A stretch of 64,000 nt of DNA, taken from assembly GCA_965153355.1 (NCBI GenBank), contig OZ231128.1:28954001-29018000 (forward strand). The letters run 5' to 3'. The first letter of the stretch is position 1. Each line of letters opens with the position of its first letter. Below the pieces are notes generated by a model. It did not search any database. It saw only the letters and a list, made by a program, of their open reading frames with translations, and was not told the DNA's origin. The stretch comes from Flaccisagitta enflata (lineage: Eukaryota; Chaetognatha; Sagittoidea; Aphragmophora). Shown here in pieces: positions 1 to 10,680 of this stretch. Both the position numbers and the translations under genes were made by a program.

Positions 1-240
1 GAATATTTTTTTCTTAGATTTTTGTTGTCATAATCATTCAGTGTTGTCATCATCATCATCCACTATTGTTATCTTTATCAAGTTTTGTCATCAATAAAAC
101 AATACTAAATATTTTTTTCTTTTTTTTCTTCTTGAAATTGCTGTCTTGTCGTGTATCTCATCGAGTTGCGTTTACGCAACGAGAAAGCTTCAAAAATTAC
201 AGTCCCCAGTCGGGGACTGTAATTTTGAAGCTTTTTATGC
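1..240 (+). repeat. Probable 3' end of a family-C element, ending in a hairpin
   Basis: Positions 185-235 form a near-perfect hairpin with arms of about 23 nt (CTTCAAAAATTACAGTC and its complement) and an AGT loop, followed by T's. The same hairpin ends the element at 48126-49440. The left boundary lies outside the window or was not found. Confidence 0.5.
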
Positions 241-1717
241 GATCGATTTTCCGTTTGTGCTTTCAATATATGTCGGCTTTTATTTATATAATATACATCT
301 AAAATCGTTTATCTACCTATCGCGTGGAAAATATTGACTGTTAAATATTAATACTATGGCATCTCGGTTTCTAATCTTTTGGATCGCGGTACCACGTTTC
401 GTTATTTGACTTTTCTCGTCCGTAGTGCATGCTAGTGGTGACTGGTGAATGGCATGAGGTTTTTCCTCGTTCAGTCTTGTTCTATGCACATCTGTATTTC
501 GTCGACCCGTATGCGCGTATCTTGATTCCAGATTGCCGCTGAATTCATAATTTTCACCTGTGGTGGGCAAAGGGCTGGATTGTGGGAGATTAGAAGAGGC
601 TTTTGGGAAGGCGACAGACGGCCATCCCGTAAAATAGGCCCATATCGTCTCATTCGCGGCTCACTCATACGAATTCATGATCCCACGATGCCCCTTGAGC
701 CTCAGGATTTTAGATTAGATATTTATTCTATCTGGGTTTGATGTGAGATTATAATTCTATCAATGCCACTCTGCCCATGCCACGCTCACTAATTTTTCGG
801 GACTTCCACCATTTGGGATTTTAATGGCAGCTTGTTCTCTATCTCACGCTAAATTGTTGCCATACTATACTTATTCTCTTGGTCATCGTAAGAGGCTTAC
901 GGGTAGCTCTACGATGGATCAGTTGTTTGCCTTCAAATGCTACCCCACGAAATGTTGCATATTATTTTGTATTAAATGCTTTTGTCTACCAATACCTTGT
1001 AAGATTAAGAATTTAAGATTATACAGTTTTCTTAAAATGACTGTCCTGAGTATCGAACACTGCTGTTTTTGAGCACAATTGGAAAAGGCCTTAAAATTTA
1101 TTTTCAGTTATCACTTAGATTCGGACCAAAGAACTAAGGCCAGTAAACTATGTCAATCTATATCAAATAGTTTTTTTGGGTGAACTCTCGTTCATTTAAT
1201 CGTCCACTCTTAAATTAGCCAGAAGTCACCACATGGATATGTCTTGAGAACTGGAATTGTGTGGGGTAACATTATGTATGAGGAAATAACGTGTACCCTT
1301 CAGAGAATACCCAGTTATTTGACAGCTCTAAGCTTGTTTGAGTTCATATACTGCCTCCTTGTGATTTTGGTTGCACCCCCACCCCTTTCTATTTACAGAA
1401 AGTATTTTTGTGTTACGCGTGAATGCTGCCAACCGAATTTTACAACCTGGAAATTATTTTTAAATTCTTCTGTCTTGTTATCGCCTAGTTTACTACCAAT
1501 TGAAAAGGATTCTATTTCTATTCGATAGTTTATGATCTTTTATTATCGTAAATTTAGTTTTTCCCTGCTATCCTGTTGCTTCCAAATTTCTTATCTGTTG
1601 ATTTTCTTCCGCTTGTTTCTCAGTCAAATTTCGGTTATCAGAATATTTCCCAGTATTGGCCAGAAACTCCATTTCTTCCACGTTGAAAATTTCCATTAGT
1701 ACTGCAAAGGAATAAAA
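241..1717. other. Intergenic, upstream of dpy30
   Basis: AT-rich sequence without a coding signal I can support and without obvious repeats. The dpy30 promoter should lie at its right end; no TATA box is convincing. Confidence 0.5.
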
Positions 1718-3942
1718 ATGGCGGATGCAAGCGAAACCCAGAAGCCCGAGGAAACCGTCAATGAGACTGCCGACGCCGCCGAAGCGCCAGCCGCCGACGC
1801 ACCGGCTGAAGATACAGGTCAGTCACGCTGACTGCCGAGGTACATTGTAAATTGTGTAATACAGCCGGAGACCCTAGAAAAGCTGATTTTTCAGCTTTTG
1901 CATTTTTTTCAATTTTTCCTTAACTTCTCTTGGCTAAATGAGCTCATTGAGTGGGCTAACTTCTTTTTTGTCGTGGACCTATGGTCTGTTGCTACATTGT
2001 GTAAAAAAATTGTGGTTGTTAACTCAATTTTAGCATTTTTTCTGAAATCATGAAAAAAATTGGGTTCAGATGGCACCTTTCAATTTTTCTAATTTTTGGC
2101 TTACAGATAGATTTTGAGACAAGGAATTCATCTAGAATGTCACATCCTTTAGCACTCATCAATAAATAGGTCAAAACGCGCTTTTGAATATTTAAAAGCT
2201 CAGAAATCAGCTTTTTGAGCTCTAAAAGTTAAGTCTCAAGTTGCTAGAGCTCAAAAGCTCAATTCTGAGCTTTCAAAAGCTCAGAGTTGAGCTTTTTGAG
2301 ACTTGCGTATAGGAGGAGGAGTCCAAAAAGCTCAACTCTGAGCTTTTGAAAAGCTCAGAATTGAGCTTTTGAGCTCTAACAACTTGGGTGTTAAGCTTTT
2401 GGGCTTTTAGATATTTAAAAGCGCGTTTTGACCTATTTATTGATGAGTGCTAAAGGATTTGACATTCTAGATGAATTCCTTGTCTCAAAATCTATCTGTA
2501 AGCCAAAAACGAAAAAAATTGAAAGTTGCCATCTGAACTCAATATTTTTCATGATTTGAGAAAAATGCTAAAATTGAGTTATTAACCGCAATTTTTTCAC
2601 ACAATGTAGCTACAGACCATGGATCCATAACAAGAAAAAAATTAACCCACTCAATGAGCACATTTAGCCAAGAGAAATTAAGGAAAAATTGAAAAAAAAG
2701 CAAAAGCTGAAAAATCAGCTTTTCTAGGGTCTCCGGCTGTAATAGGGGAAGCGCATTACCTCTGAATGTATTGCACTGAGTGCGTGGAATTGAATGCCCG
2801 GTCTCTTCAATCAACAGCCATATTCTCTAGAGTCTTATGACGTCTTCTCTCCTCTCTTGATCGTGCAGAGGCCATGCAGACGTCTGAGGAGCCGGCGGCA
2901 GAGAGCGCGCCTCCCGTCAGCGAGGATGTGCAAAAGCTCGTCGAGCATGAACGAGATGCGACAGAGGCGGCGCCCAAGAAAACCCCCAGGGTAGAGTTGC
3001 AAAGTCTCCCGACGCGGGCATACCTTGACCAAACTGTCGTTCCCATTCTACTTCAAGGTAAGATTGAGTTTCGTTTTATTCACTGACTACATTCAATGAA
3101 TGAATAAGTGAGAGCGTTAATGAGAGAACGACTGAACGAAAGTGGAAAGGCATGCAATGTTACATGAATAAAAAAAATGGCTCAAATCGGTAGTTATGCG
3201 CGGTTACAACGTTTGCAAGACGGAGTTACAGGCAATCTGACTGACCGACTGACCCACGGACTGGTAGTTAAGAGTCAGTCAATGACGAACGAATCGACCG
3301 CCCGATGAGAAAGTTTTTGTGCTCCCCCACTCATCTTCAGTCATGTTAGTCAGTCATGCAAACGTTTGAGCTACGCTAGTTAAATTGCGACTCATTACAA
3401 GGTCTTTCTTCATTCTTGTTACCTCACCGGCCTCACCACGTTCTTTTAATTTTCTTCATTTAGTCGTTCATTCATTCATTCATTCAAAGCGTTCATTCAC
3501 ATATCCTTTTAGTCAATAATCCGCGATGCGCACGTATTGGTCATGATTTTGCCATGATTGATGAAAATGCACTCACCTTTCATCTAGGCCAATATGTGCG
3601 CCTCGCTTATTAAGTATATGCGAATGAATGAAGGAATGAATGAATGAATGAATGAATGGAATGAATGAATGAAGGAATGAAAACAAACGTGGGAAGGCAT
3701 GAGAGGTGACAGGCATGAAGAAAGACGTCGAAATCGGCGGTTTTAACGTTTGCGTGACGGACAGGCAAACCAACGGACAAACATGACCTCTTAAAGATGT
3801 GCGAGGACGCACATAAGCGATTTGAAGAAAAACCCCTTTTTGCCCTTCAGGATTATCGCAATTGGCCAAAGAGCGTCCCCCAAATCCGGTCGAGTGGCTC
3901 TCTGCCTTCCTCCTCAAAAATAAAGGGCAGTTTGACGAGTAG
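1718..3942 (+). CDS. dpy30: DPY30 homologue, core subunit of SET1/MLL histone H3K4 methyltransferase complexes
   Basis: Three coding exons, 1718-1817, 2869-3057 and 3851-3942, joined by GT-AG introns, give 381 nt (126 aa plus stop) with consistent phase. Residues 1-80 are acidic and Ala/Glu/Pro-rich and look disordered. The C-terminal part carries the DPY30 dimerisation helix pair: [14 protein letters not shown] at the end of exon 2 and [13 protein letters not shown] then [11 protein letters not shown] in exon 3. In the family this helical bundle binds the C-terminus of ASH2L and stimulates H3K4 methylation in the nucleus. Human DPY30 is 99 aa, so the extra length here is in the N-terminal tail. 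The start is the only ATG that opens exon 1 in frame (context AAAAATGG). Intron 1 contains a complete foldback element (1862-2739). An AATAAA lies 14 nt after the stop. Confidence 0.95.
1862..2739. mobile_element. Foldback/MITE element in dpy30 intron 1, target duplication TAATA
   Basis: An 878-bp near-palindrome: CAGCCGGAGACCCTAGAAAA at the left end is the exact complement of the right end. The two arms of roughly 430 bp meet around 2305 at AGGAGGAGGAG. TAATA flanks both sides (1857-1861 and 2740-2744). The arm centres contain repeated CAAAAGCTCA motifs. There is no coding capacity, so the element is non-autonomous. Its superfamily is unknown. Confidence 0.85.
3058..3850. repeat. dpy30 intron 2 with (GAAT)n/(CATT)n tracts
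   Basis: CATT tetranucleotide repeats near 3467-3486 and GAAT repeats near 3624-3675 are in opposite orientation. Two loosely similar segments (CGGT...AACGTTTG...GACGGA) near 3190 and 3735 surround them. No gene. Confidence 0.5.
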
Positions 3943-3955
3943 ATTGAGACTCGAG

Positions 3956-3961
3956 AATAAA
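3956..3961 (+). promoter_or_regulatory. candidate poly(A) signal of dpy30
   Basis: AATAAA lies 14 nt past the TAG stop of dpy30. Position and sequence fit a polyadenylation signal with a very short 3' UTR; no transcript evidence is available. Confidence 0.4.
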
Positions 3962-5003
3962 TCATCATCTTCCGTCTTTGATGCCACACTTCGATGCCAT
4001 CTGTTTTCATACTTGTCGCCATCAAATCAAGTGTGCCACTAACTTCTCCTTCCTCTCATCAGTTTTTCAGTTTCAACCTTCAAATCAGTTTCATGGCCAT
4101 TTTTATGAATTTCAAGATGTCAATCTGCCCAATATGACGATTTACATGAAACACTCGTTTTCCCTTGGCTCGCTCTTTAGACGATTTCGTATTTGTTCAA
4201 TTGAATTATAATTCTGTTTCGCCGGTAGCTTTTAATTTTTGAAATTGCCCTCTTTAATTTTTCCTTCATTTTCATCTTTTCATTTTCTCGTGACATTCCC
4301 GTTTCCTCTACAGCAAGTGTTTCTCAGCATTTGGCACTCATGAAAAAAACTTCATTCTCTTCTTACAAGTTATTGAGATTCTTTGTTTCATCGCACTACG
4401 CAGTTACTTCGACAAATGGCGGTAGCTAGAAATTTGGATGCGGAGTGGTGGTGGATGCCGATTTGAGCGGTCTTGGCTTATGTGGAACAGAGCGTGAGTG
4501 ACCACTGCACCGGGACCGAGGAGTAATTTAGTGAAGGAGATCCGAAGGATCTTATTAGCATATTGCAGTATAGTTTTTTGACTTAGAAATTTTCGTCATG
4601 ATAATGATTAATAGTTTTGATATTTAGTTATCCTGTTTCGTCTCATTGTTTAGTATTGTTTGGTGCATAAACATTTTGGAATGGTTGATATTTGATAAAA
4701 TGATAGCCTCTTCTTGCCTTGGATGAATAGGCCGCTGTCTCATATGCAGCCACCACATGGCTCTAACAAGCTTTTTCGCTGGGATGAAATCAGTTGGTAA
4801 TTCAGGCCTACTCAGTAAGCTTAGTAAATCCTACTCGGTAAACTTCGTAAGAGTTACTCAATATGAATTCCTCACCAAGCAAAGTGAGACTTTCTTATTA
4901 AGTATTACGTCTTACTAAGCGTAGATACTCAGCTTAGTGGGACTTAGTAACCATGGTAGTGAGACTTAGTAGTCAGTACAGTATGCCGTTACTCGGCATT
5001 GGT
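3962..5003. other. Intergenic, AT-rich, no gene seen
   Basis: No coding signal. Between 4800 and 4990 ACTTAGTA / TACTAAG motifs recur in both orientations, a loose inverted-repeat cluster. Confidence 0.4.
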
Positions 5004-5652
5004 TAACAGGTCACCCAAGGGCAATATGTGGTCAGCGATACCCGTTGCCCTGCATGATTGTGAATTTGGGTGAGGGGAAGCAGGGCAGCGGCCCCGAAGG
5101 GGACGAAGTCCTGTAGAACACAGGGGGACTTTGTTCGTCCTGCCTTAAAATGTTGATGCGATGCTATAGTGGGCTGGTTGAAGGCCTTCAAGAGTCTGAA
5201 GGCTTTCCCAAGGGTTAAATGGCCATCAGGTCTGATTTGAAGCCTGAGAGCGCTTCTTTGAAGTATGAGAGGCGTAATTTGAGGCCTGAGAGGGCTAATT
5301 TGGGGCCTGATAGGCCAGGTTTAAAGCCTTACATGCTGGATTTGAGATCCAATAGGCCAGATTTGAGGCCTGAGAGGCTGGGTTTGAGGCCTGAGAGGCT
5401 GGATTTGAGGCATGAGAGGCCGGATTTGAGGCATGAGAGGCCGGATGTGAGGCATGAGAGGCCGGATTTGGGGCCTGAGAGGGTAGATTTCAGGCTTGAG
5501 AGGGCAGATTTCAAGCCTGAGAGGGCGGATTTCAGGCTTGAGAGGGCAGATTTCAGGCCTGAGAGGGACTGGGGGACTAATGAACGAACAAACGCACAAA
5601 AGTCCCCCTATGTTCTACAGGGCTTCGTCCCCTTCAGGGCCGCTGCCCAAAA
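5004..5652. mobile_element. Family-A element, copy 1
   Basis: Left end runs GGTCACCCAAGGGC...GTGGTCAGCGATACC, then GGGCAGCGGCCCCGAAGGGG and CCTGTAGAACACAGGGGGAC. The right end is the complement of that inner block (CTACAGGGCTTCGTCCCCTT...CCGCTGCCC). The interior (5222-5575) is a 21-bp minisatellite of type GATTTGAGGCCTGAGAGG. The 149-aa open frame over it is a product of the 21-bp period. Confidence 0.75.
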
Positions 5653-5880
5653 ACCAGGCCACAGTTAACAGTGCAGTAAGAAAACCAAGGAAAGTCGCAG
5701 TTAGTTAGCGGTTCCCGACGCCTGTAAGTTAGTGTAGGTGGTAATGCGATGGTCATGTGTGAAGCTTGGTCTCCAAGAGAATCTTGGGGAATTTTTTAGC
5801 TTTTGGAGTTAAGATTAATGCTTTTGGATACAAATACAGCCATAAGGGTGTGATTTGGGAATTGGGACTCGATGCTGTGA

Positions 5881-6705
5881 TTTAAGTCTCAAGGCTGTGA
5901 TCATCCAAGCAACAACAACCACAACAATAACAACCAAGCTTCTCACAACATACACATTTTCCACGACAGTAACACAAAAACAACACCTAAAGAACTACAT
6001 ACCTACTACAACAACATAACAAAACAACAAAACAACATCAACACTCAATTCCACCTACATCCGACATTCACACTTGAAGAAACATATAACAGAATCAAAC
6101 AAACCAAACTTACCAAACACGACCAAGTCATCATCACACCGCTCACAAACAACGCACGATTTACTAACTCCGGAAGACACAGCACCACCAACGAAACAAT
6201 TAAAACGCAGACAGACATCATCACATACCTCATATCAATTGGCTTTTCCCGCGACAACATCTCCTTCCTCGAAGCACCTCCTCTCCTACCGCCAACACCA
6301 CAGTGGCTCGCAAAAAGGGGACTAAAAAAGCCGAGATATCCTACGCCAGATGTCTTTCCGTACAACCAGGCGAGGAATCATCTTGCCCGGACCAACGGTG
6401 TCCAATTTGCGCAGACTCTCGTTGGCGAAGAACACATGTTCGATGATGGTTATCACATCCTTAATCGTCATCGTCATCTTCTCCACCGGTCAATCGCAGC
6501 TGCAGCGGCTCACGTGAATCCTCACTCTTATTACGGCTTCCGTCGTCCTCCGTTCGGTCCAAATGGTCCTTGGGCATCGCCAAGAGGTGTTGGACTACTG
6601 CCATTGCCCATTGTTCCACCAAACAACCACAAACACTATCCATCGTTACCTAATTTTCGCGATGTGGCGTTATCGCACCCATTCCACTTTCGTTCTAAAA
6701 ATTAA
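5881..6705 (+). CDS. Retrotransposon ORF1 with SGNH/GDSL-esterase-like domain (5' incomplete)
   Basis: Open frame of 274 codons plus stop, with no ATG until 6436, so it is probably 5' truncated or relies on an upstream exon. Codons 1-60 are rich in Asn, His and Thr. HDSN at residues 28-31 fits SGNH block I (Ser nucleophile). VIITPLTNNARFTNSG follows in the middle. FDDGYHILNRH near residues 187-197 fits block V with the Asp-x-x-His pair. Esterase-type ORF1 proteins are established in CR1/L2-like retrotransposons, where they are thought to assist RNA or membrane handling; that they do so here is inference. The C-terminal 75 residues are Pro/His-rich. The stop TAA overlaps the upstream open part of ORF2, which is in the -1 frame. 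Confidence 0.6.
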   Translation, partial: FKSQGCDHPSNNNHNNNNQASHNIHIFHDSNTKTTPKELHTYYNNITKQQNNINTQFHLHPTFTLEETYNRIKQTKLTKHDQVIITPLTNNARFTNSGRHSTTNETIKTQTDIITYLISIGFSRDNISFLEAPPLLPPTPQWLAKRGLKKPRYPTPDVFPYNQARNHLARTNGVQFAQTLVGEEHMFDDGYHILNRHRHLLHRSIAAAAAHVNPHSYYGFRRPPFGPNGPWASPRGVGLLPLPIVPPNNHKHYPSLPNFRDVALSHPFHFRSKN

Positions 6706-6746
6706 CATTCAAGTGCCCAAATAATGATGTTTTTTCTCCTAGCGTC

Positions 6747-9700
6747 TTGGCTAGCCGCTCCGGTCTTACACATGATGTTGATGGCTTAGTAGTGGACTCT
6801 TCCTCGCGACCATATTATCCTCTTCCTCCTCTTCATCTTCCTCCTCCTCTTCCACCACTTCATCTTCCTCCACCACTTCCTCCTCTGCATTGTCCGCCTC
6901 CTCTTCCTCCTCTGAATCTCCCTCCTCCTCCTCTTCCTGGCTCTATTTCTCCTTTGTCCCTATCCCTGTTTCCGCTTTCATCTCCGCTTTTTTCTCCGTT
7001 TTTTGATTATTCTCCGTTTTCTGTTTCTTCTCCGTTTTCTGTTTCTTCTCCGTTTTCTGTTTCTTCTCCGTTTTCTGTTTCTTCTCCATTTTTTGTTTCT
7101 TCTCCGTTTCCGGTCTCTCCGTTTTCGCTTTCATCTCCTTCCTCTTGTTCTTCTCCTCCCCCTCTTGAGGGGGCCACTGCCGCGCTTGGTTTTTCGCTTT
7201 TGGATGAGACACAGGAGGCTATAGACTCAGATGGGGACTCAGCTGTGAATGATGTCCCCACCTGGGTCTCGTCTCCTCTATTAGGCAATAATGGGAGGGT
7301 GAAGGGGGTAAGAATTCGGAAGGTCGCCGGCCGCCTAAGGGCGGGCAATGGTAACCGGCGGGTTTCTAGATTGTCACCTTCACCTATCCCATCTATCCCA
7401 CCATCACCAACCCCAGCTGGGGCCGAAGCGGGCTCTGTATGGGTCCGTGGCTTCTGCTCTGTCTGTGGGAGAAGGATGCGTTTAAATGGCAATCCTGGAA
7501 AAGATATCTGTGAAGGATGCCTATCAGATATCCTCCCCTTTAACAGTATCACTAATAATAGGAACTTTCGGGAAGCTCTTATGAGCTTCTTCGGCAGTTA
7601 TAGGCATCTAGAGAAAGCTTCACAGCTCATATTTAATCCCCTAGATAACGAAATTAGGGACACTCTGGTAGATCTGAACAGGACTCTAGGTGGCTGTCAA
7701 TATTATGATGAGGGGCAGTTCTGTAAATTAAGTCAGAAATTTAGGTGTGAAAACAAAGGGCAGCTCTCAATGCTCTGCCTTAATGTAAATGGTCTACCAG
7801 ATAAAGCTGAGGAAATAGAATTAATGCAAGAGACCCTTAAGTACAAGTTTGATATCCTAGGATTTACTGAAACTCATTTAAATGCGGTCTCTGAAAAACT
7901 TGCCACACTAGGAGATTATAAATGGGCTGCTAATTCAAGAAAGATTAGAAAATGGGGCGGGGTTGCCATTTATATTAGGCCCAGTCTGACCTTTAAGTGT
8001 CGGACTGATATGGACATTTTTGAGGAGGGTGTAATTGAGTCGGTTTTTGTAGAGGTTAAGGATAACGGTAGCAGCTACATTGTTGGAGTTATATACCGTC
8101 CCCCTAACTCTGACACGGCTGCATTTTTGTCAAATTTAAGTACTGTTTTGGAAAAAATTAAGGACAAGAGGTGCTACCTCATGGGGGACTTTAACCTAGA
8201 TTTATTGAAGAGTGAAAGCCATCCCGCCACTGGAGATTTTTTATGTAGTATGAACAGCGGTGGACTCCATCCTTTAATTGCTCTTCCGACCAGAATCACT
8301 CCAACTAGTGCCACGCTGATTGACAATATTTTTACGAATGATATTTTTAGGCCTATCTCTTCAGGACTTGTTTACACATCAATCAGCGATCATCTCCCGG
8401 CTTTTGCCATTTTTGGGGGCACTGAGGATCACCCAGAGGGTAATCTTCAGTTTACCTTGAAAAGGGAGATGAAGATCAGAAATAAGGAAAGATTTAGAGA
8501 ATGGTTAAAAGAATGGAGTAGGACGGTAACAGTTGGAATAGATTCTGTGAACGAGGATGCAATTAGATTCAAAAATGAATTTCGGGATGGATATAACCGT
8601 TTTTTTCCACAGAGGAGGGTAAGAATTAAGAAGATAGATTTAAGAAAACCATGGCTGGATGATGACACTCTTAAGGAGAAAATCAAGGAAAGAAATAGAC
8701 TCTATGCACTCAAACTCAGGGGAGGAATAGAGCGGGTGCCTGATGGCGCTGATCATCTAAGATCTTTGACCTTAGAGGTGAGCCAACTCAGGCGCCAGCT
8801 TAAGAAGTCTTACTTTGCTGAGCAGCTCAGTAGAGCAGGCAAGAACTCGAAGGCTGCCTGGAGAGTCTTGCATGATTTTATTGGGAAACTTGGCAAAGGG
8901 ACCGATATTCCATGTCGCACTTTCTCCAGTGATGGTAGGGTACTTACAAGGGACTCGGATATTGCAGAGTCCTTTTGTGAGTTTTTTACAAACATAGGCC
9001 CAAAACTGGCAGGGGAGGTTCGATCACCCCCAATGGGCTCGTACCGTGATTACTTGGGGCCGCGGTCAGAGTCTTCTGCCTTTTTTGTGCCTACAACTCC
9101 AGCTGAGATAGAAGACATATGTCGGGGCCTTGATTGCTCAAAAGGCCCGGGCCACGATGGCTTCTCTCCTGCGGTTCTTTGTTATGTTGGTGCTGAGATA
9201 AGTGAACCCCTCTCAAGGCTTGTCAATGCATGCCTTGAGGCGGGTCATTATCCTGATTTTTTAAAGACGGCACGGGTAACACCGGTATTTAAGGGTGGTG
9301 ATCCGGCCCAATTTGGGAATTACCGCCCAATATCGGTTTTATCGGTGTTGTCTAAGATTTTTGAAAGGGTCATTCAGGTAAGACTGCTTGGATTCCTTAA
9401 AAAGCAGGAATCCATCATAGCTGGCCAGTATGGTTTTCGACGGGGTCATTCTACCTACATGGCGATCCTGGACATGGTGGAGAACATTCGGAAGGCGTGG
9501 GAGAATGATGAGTACTGCCTAGGGGTATTTATAGATTTCAGAAAGGCTTTTGACACTGTGGACCATTCTATTCTTATCGGTAAGATGGAGCACTTAGGCA
9601 TAAGGGGATTGCCATTGGAACTTGTCAAAAGCTATTTGAGTCATAGGAAACAGTACGTTGCCTTTGGATCCTCGGAGTCACTCCCGAGGAATATCTCAGT

Positions 9701-10676
9701 GGGAGTCCCCCAAGGCAGCATACTTGGTCCTCTTTTCTTTCTTCTATATATTAATGATCTAGCTGCTGCTTCGAGTTTCTTTAGATACATCCTCTTTGCG
9801 GATGACACTAATTTGTTTGCATCTAGTAGAGATAAGGGGAGTTTGCTTAGGGGCTTAAATTCAGAAATACCTAAATTATTGGACTGGTTTGCACACAATA
9901 AACTAACTTTAAACTATGGAAAGACGGAATTTGTTAATTTCACCAAACCAGTAAAGGATAAAAGTGGGGATCGGTGGGATTTGAAAATCGATGGCAGGCA
10001 AATTCTTGAGGTAAATAGTGGCAAGTTCCTGGGGGTGCATATTGATAAACAGATCTCCTGGCGAGTGCATATTGGTAAGATCATAACTAAGATTAGTCAG
10101 ACTATAGGTATAATTGGAAGAGCCAGGAGGTTTATGGATAAGCCCCGGTTGTTTCTTTTATATAACACAATGGTCCTACCCCACCTTCAGTATTGTTTGA
10201 TTAATTGGGGTAATTTTAAGGGGGATAGAAACTTGGGGTTAAGGGATCGGTTATTGTCCCTTCAGAAATGTTTGGTAAGAATAATCTGTGGTGCAAGTCA
10301 CATCTCCCATGCTGACCCTTTGTTTGCCCAATTGAATACACTCAAGGTGGATGACCTATTCACCCAGAGTGTTAGGATTTTCTCATACAAAATGTCCAGG
10401 GGTTTGCTACCGGGGGGAATGACTGCCTTTTTAGATAAAGTAGATCATGGTCACTTGACCAGAGGGGCAAAAAATAACTTTTTTGTTAGTCATTCGGATC
10501 GTAGGTCAATTAGGAGTGTTGCCCCTCAAATATGGAACTCCATGCAAACAGGAATGAAGCAGTCCCCTAGCATTGCCTCTTTCAAGGAAAGGTCTAAGTT
10601 GGACCTTCTGGCCCCTTATGGGCGCTTTTCCTGTTCTGCTCGTGGCTGCCGCTCTTGCGCTGGCTTGCCCGGGTGA
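6747..10676 (+). CDS. Retrotransposon ORF2: zinc-ribbon-like segment, APE endonuclease, reverse transcriptase
   Basis: Uninterrupted frame of about 1309 codons (residues counted from 6747). Residues 20-150 are low-complexity Pro/Ser/Phe from a pyrimidine-rich repeat. A CSVCGRR...ICEGC cysteine cluster lies near 237-259. The endonuclease (about 335-555) shows LNVNG, TETHL, YRPPNSD, GDFNLDLL, LIDNIF and SDH (547-549). The reverse transcriptase (about 760-1080) shows NYRPISVLSVLSK, QYGFRRGHST, IDFRKAFDTVDHSIL, GVPQGSILGPLFFLLYINDL and FADDT (D1019, D1020). The enzyme nicks target DNA and primes cDNA synthesis from it. The frame lacks an ATG before the cysteine cluster; it opens at 6699, overlapping the end of ORF1, so initiation must be by coupling, frameshift, a lost ATG or an internal Met. 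No RNase H domain was seen. Confidence 0.9.
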   Translation: MASRSGLTHDVDGLVVDSSSRPYYPLPPLHLPPPLPPLHLPPPLPPLHCPPPLPPLNLPPPPLPGSISPLSLSLFPLSSPLFSPFFDYSPFSVSSPFSVSSPFSVSSPFSVSSPFFVSSPFPVSPFSLSSPSSCSSPPPLEGATAALGFSLLDETQEAIDSDGDSAVNDVPTWVSSPLLGNNGRVKGVRIRKVAGRLRAGNGNRRVSRLSPSPIPSIPPSPTPAGAEAGSVWVRGFCSVCGRRMRLNGNPGKDICEGCLSDILPFNSITNNRNFREALMSFFGSYRHLEKASQLIFNPLDNEIRDTLVDLNRTLGGCQYYDEGQFCKLSQKFRCENKGQLSMLCLNVNGLPDKAEEIELMQETLKYKFDILGFTETHLNAVSEKLATLGDYKWAANSRKIRKWGGVAIYIRPSLTFKCRTDMDIFEEGVIESVFVEVKDNGSSYIVGVIYRPPNSDTAAFLSNLSTVLEKIKDKRCYLMGDFNLDLLKSESHPATGDFLCSMNSGGLHPLIALPTRITPTSATLIDNIFTNDIFRPISSGLVYTSISDHLPAFAIFGGTEDHPEGNLQFTLKREMKIRNKERFREWLKEWSRTVTVGIDSVNEDAIRFKNEFRDGYNRFFPQRRVRIKKIDLRKPWLDDDTLKEKIKERNRLYALKLRGGIERVPDGADHLRSLTLEVSQLRRQLKKSYFAEQLSRAGKNSKAAWRVLHDFIGKLGKGTDIPCRTFSSDGRVLTRDSDIAESFCEFFTNIGPKLAGEVRSPPMGSYRDYLGPRSESSAFFVPTTPAEIEDICRGLDCSKGPGHDGFSPAVLCYVGAEISEPLSRLVNACLEAGHYPDFLKTARVTPVFKGGDPAQFGNYRPISVLSVLSKIFERVIQVRLLGFLKKQESIIAGQYGFRRGHSTYMAILDMVENIRKAWENDEYCLGVFIDFRKAFDTVDHSILIGKMEHLGIRGLPLELVKSYLSHRKQYVAFGSSESLPRNISVGVPQGSILGPLFFLLYINDLAAASSFFRYILFADDTNLFASSRDKGSLLRGLNSEIPKLLDWFAHNKLTLNYGKTEFVNFTKPVKDKSGDRWDLKIDGRQILEVNSGKFLGVHIDKQISWRVHIGKIITKISQTIGIIGRARRFMDKPRLFLLYNTMVLPHLQYCLINWGNFKGDRNLGLRDRLLSLQKCLVRIICGASHISHADPLFAQLNTLKVDDLFTQSVRIFSYKMSRGLLPGGMTAFLDKVDHGHLTRGAKNNFFVSHSDRRSIRSVAPQIWNSMQTGMKQSPSIASFKERSKLDLLAPYGRFSCSARGCRSCAGLPG

Positions 10677-10680
10677 TTTT

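Noticed and set aside
3573-4025. 150-codon minus-strand frame
   Set aside because: Antisense to dpy30 exon 3 and to GAAT repeats in intron 2.
5219-5668. 149-codon frame with LRPERPD repeats
   Set aside because: Product of the 21-bp minisatellite in family-A copy 1.
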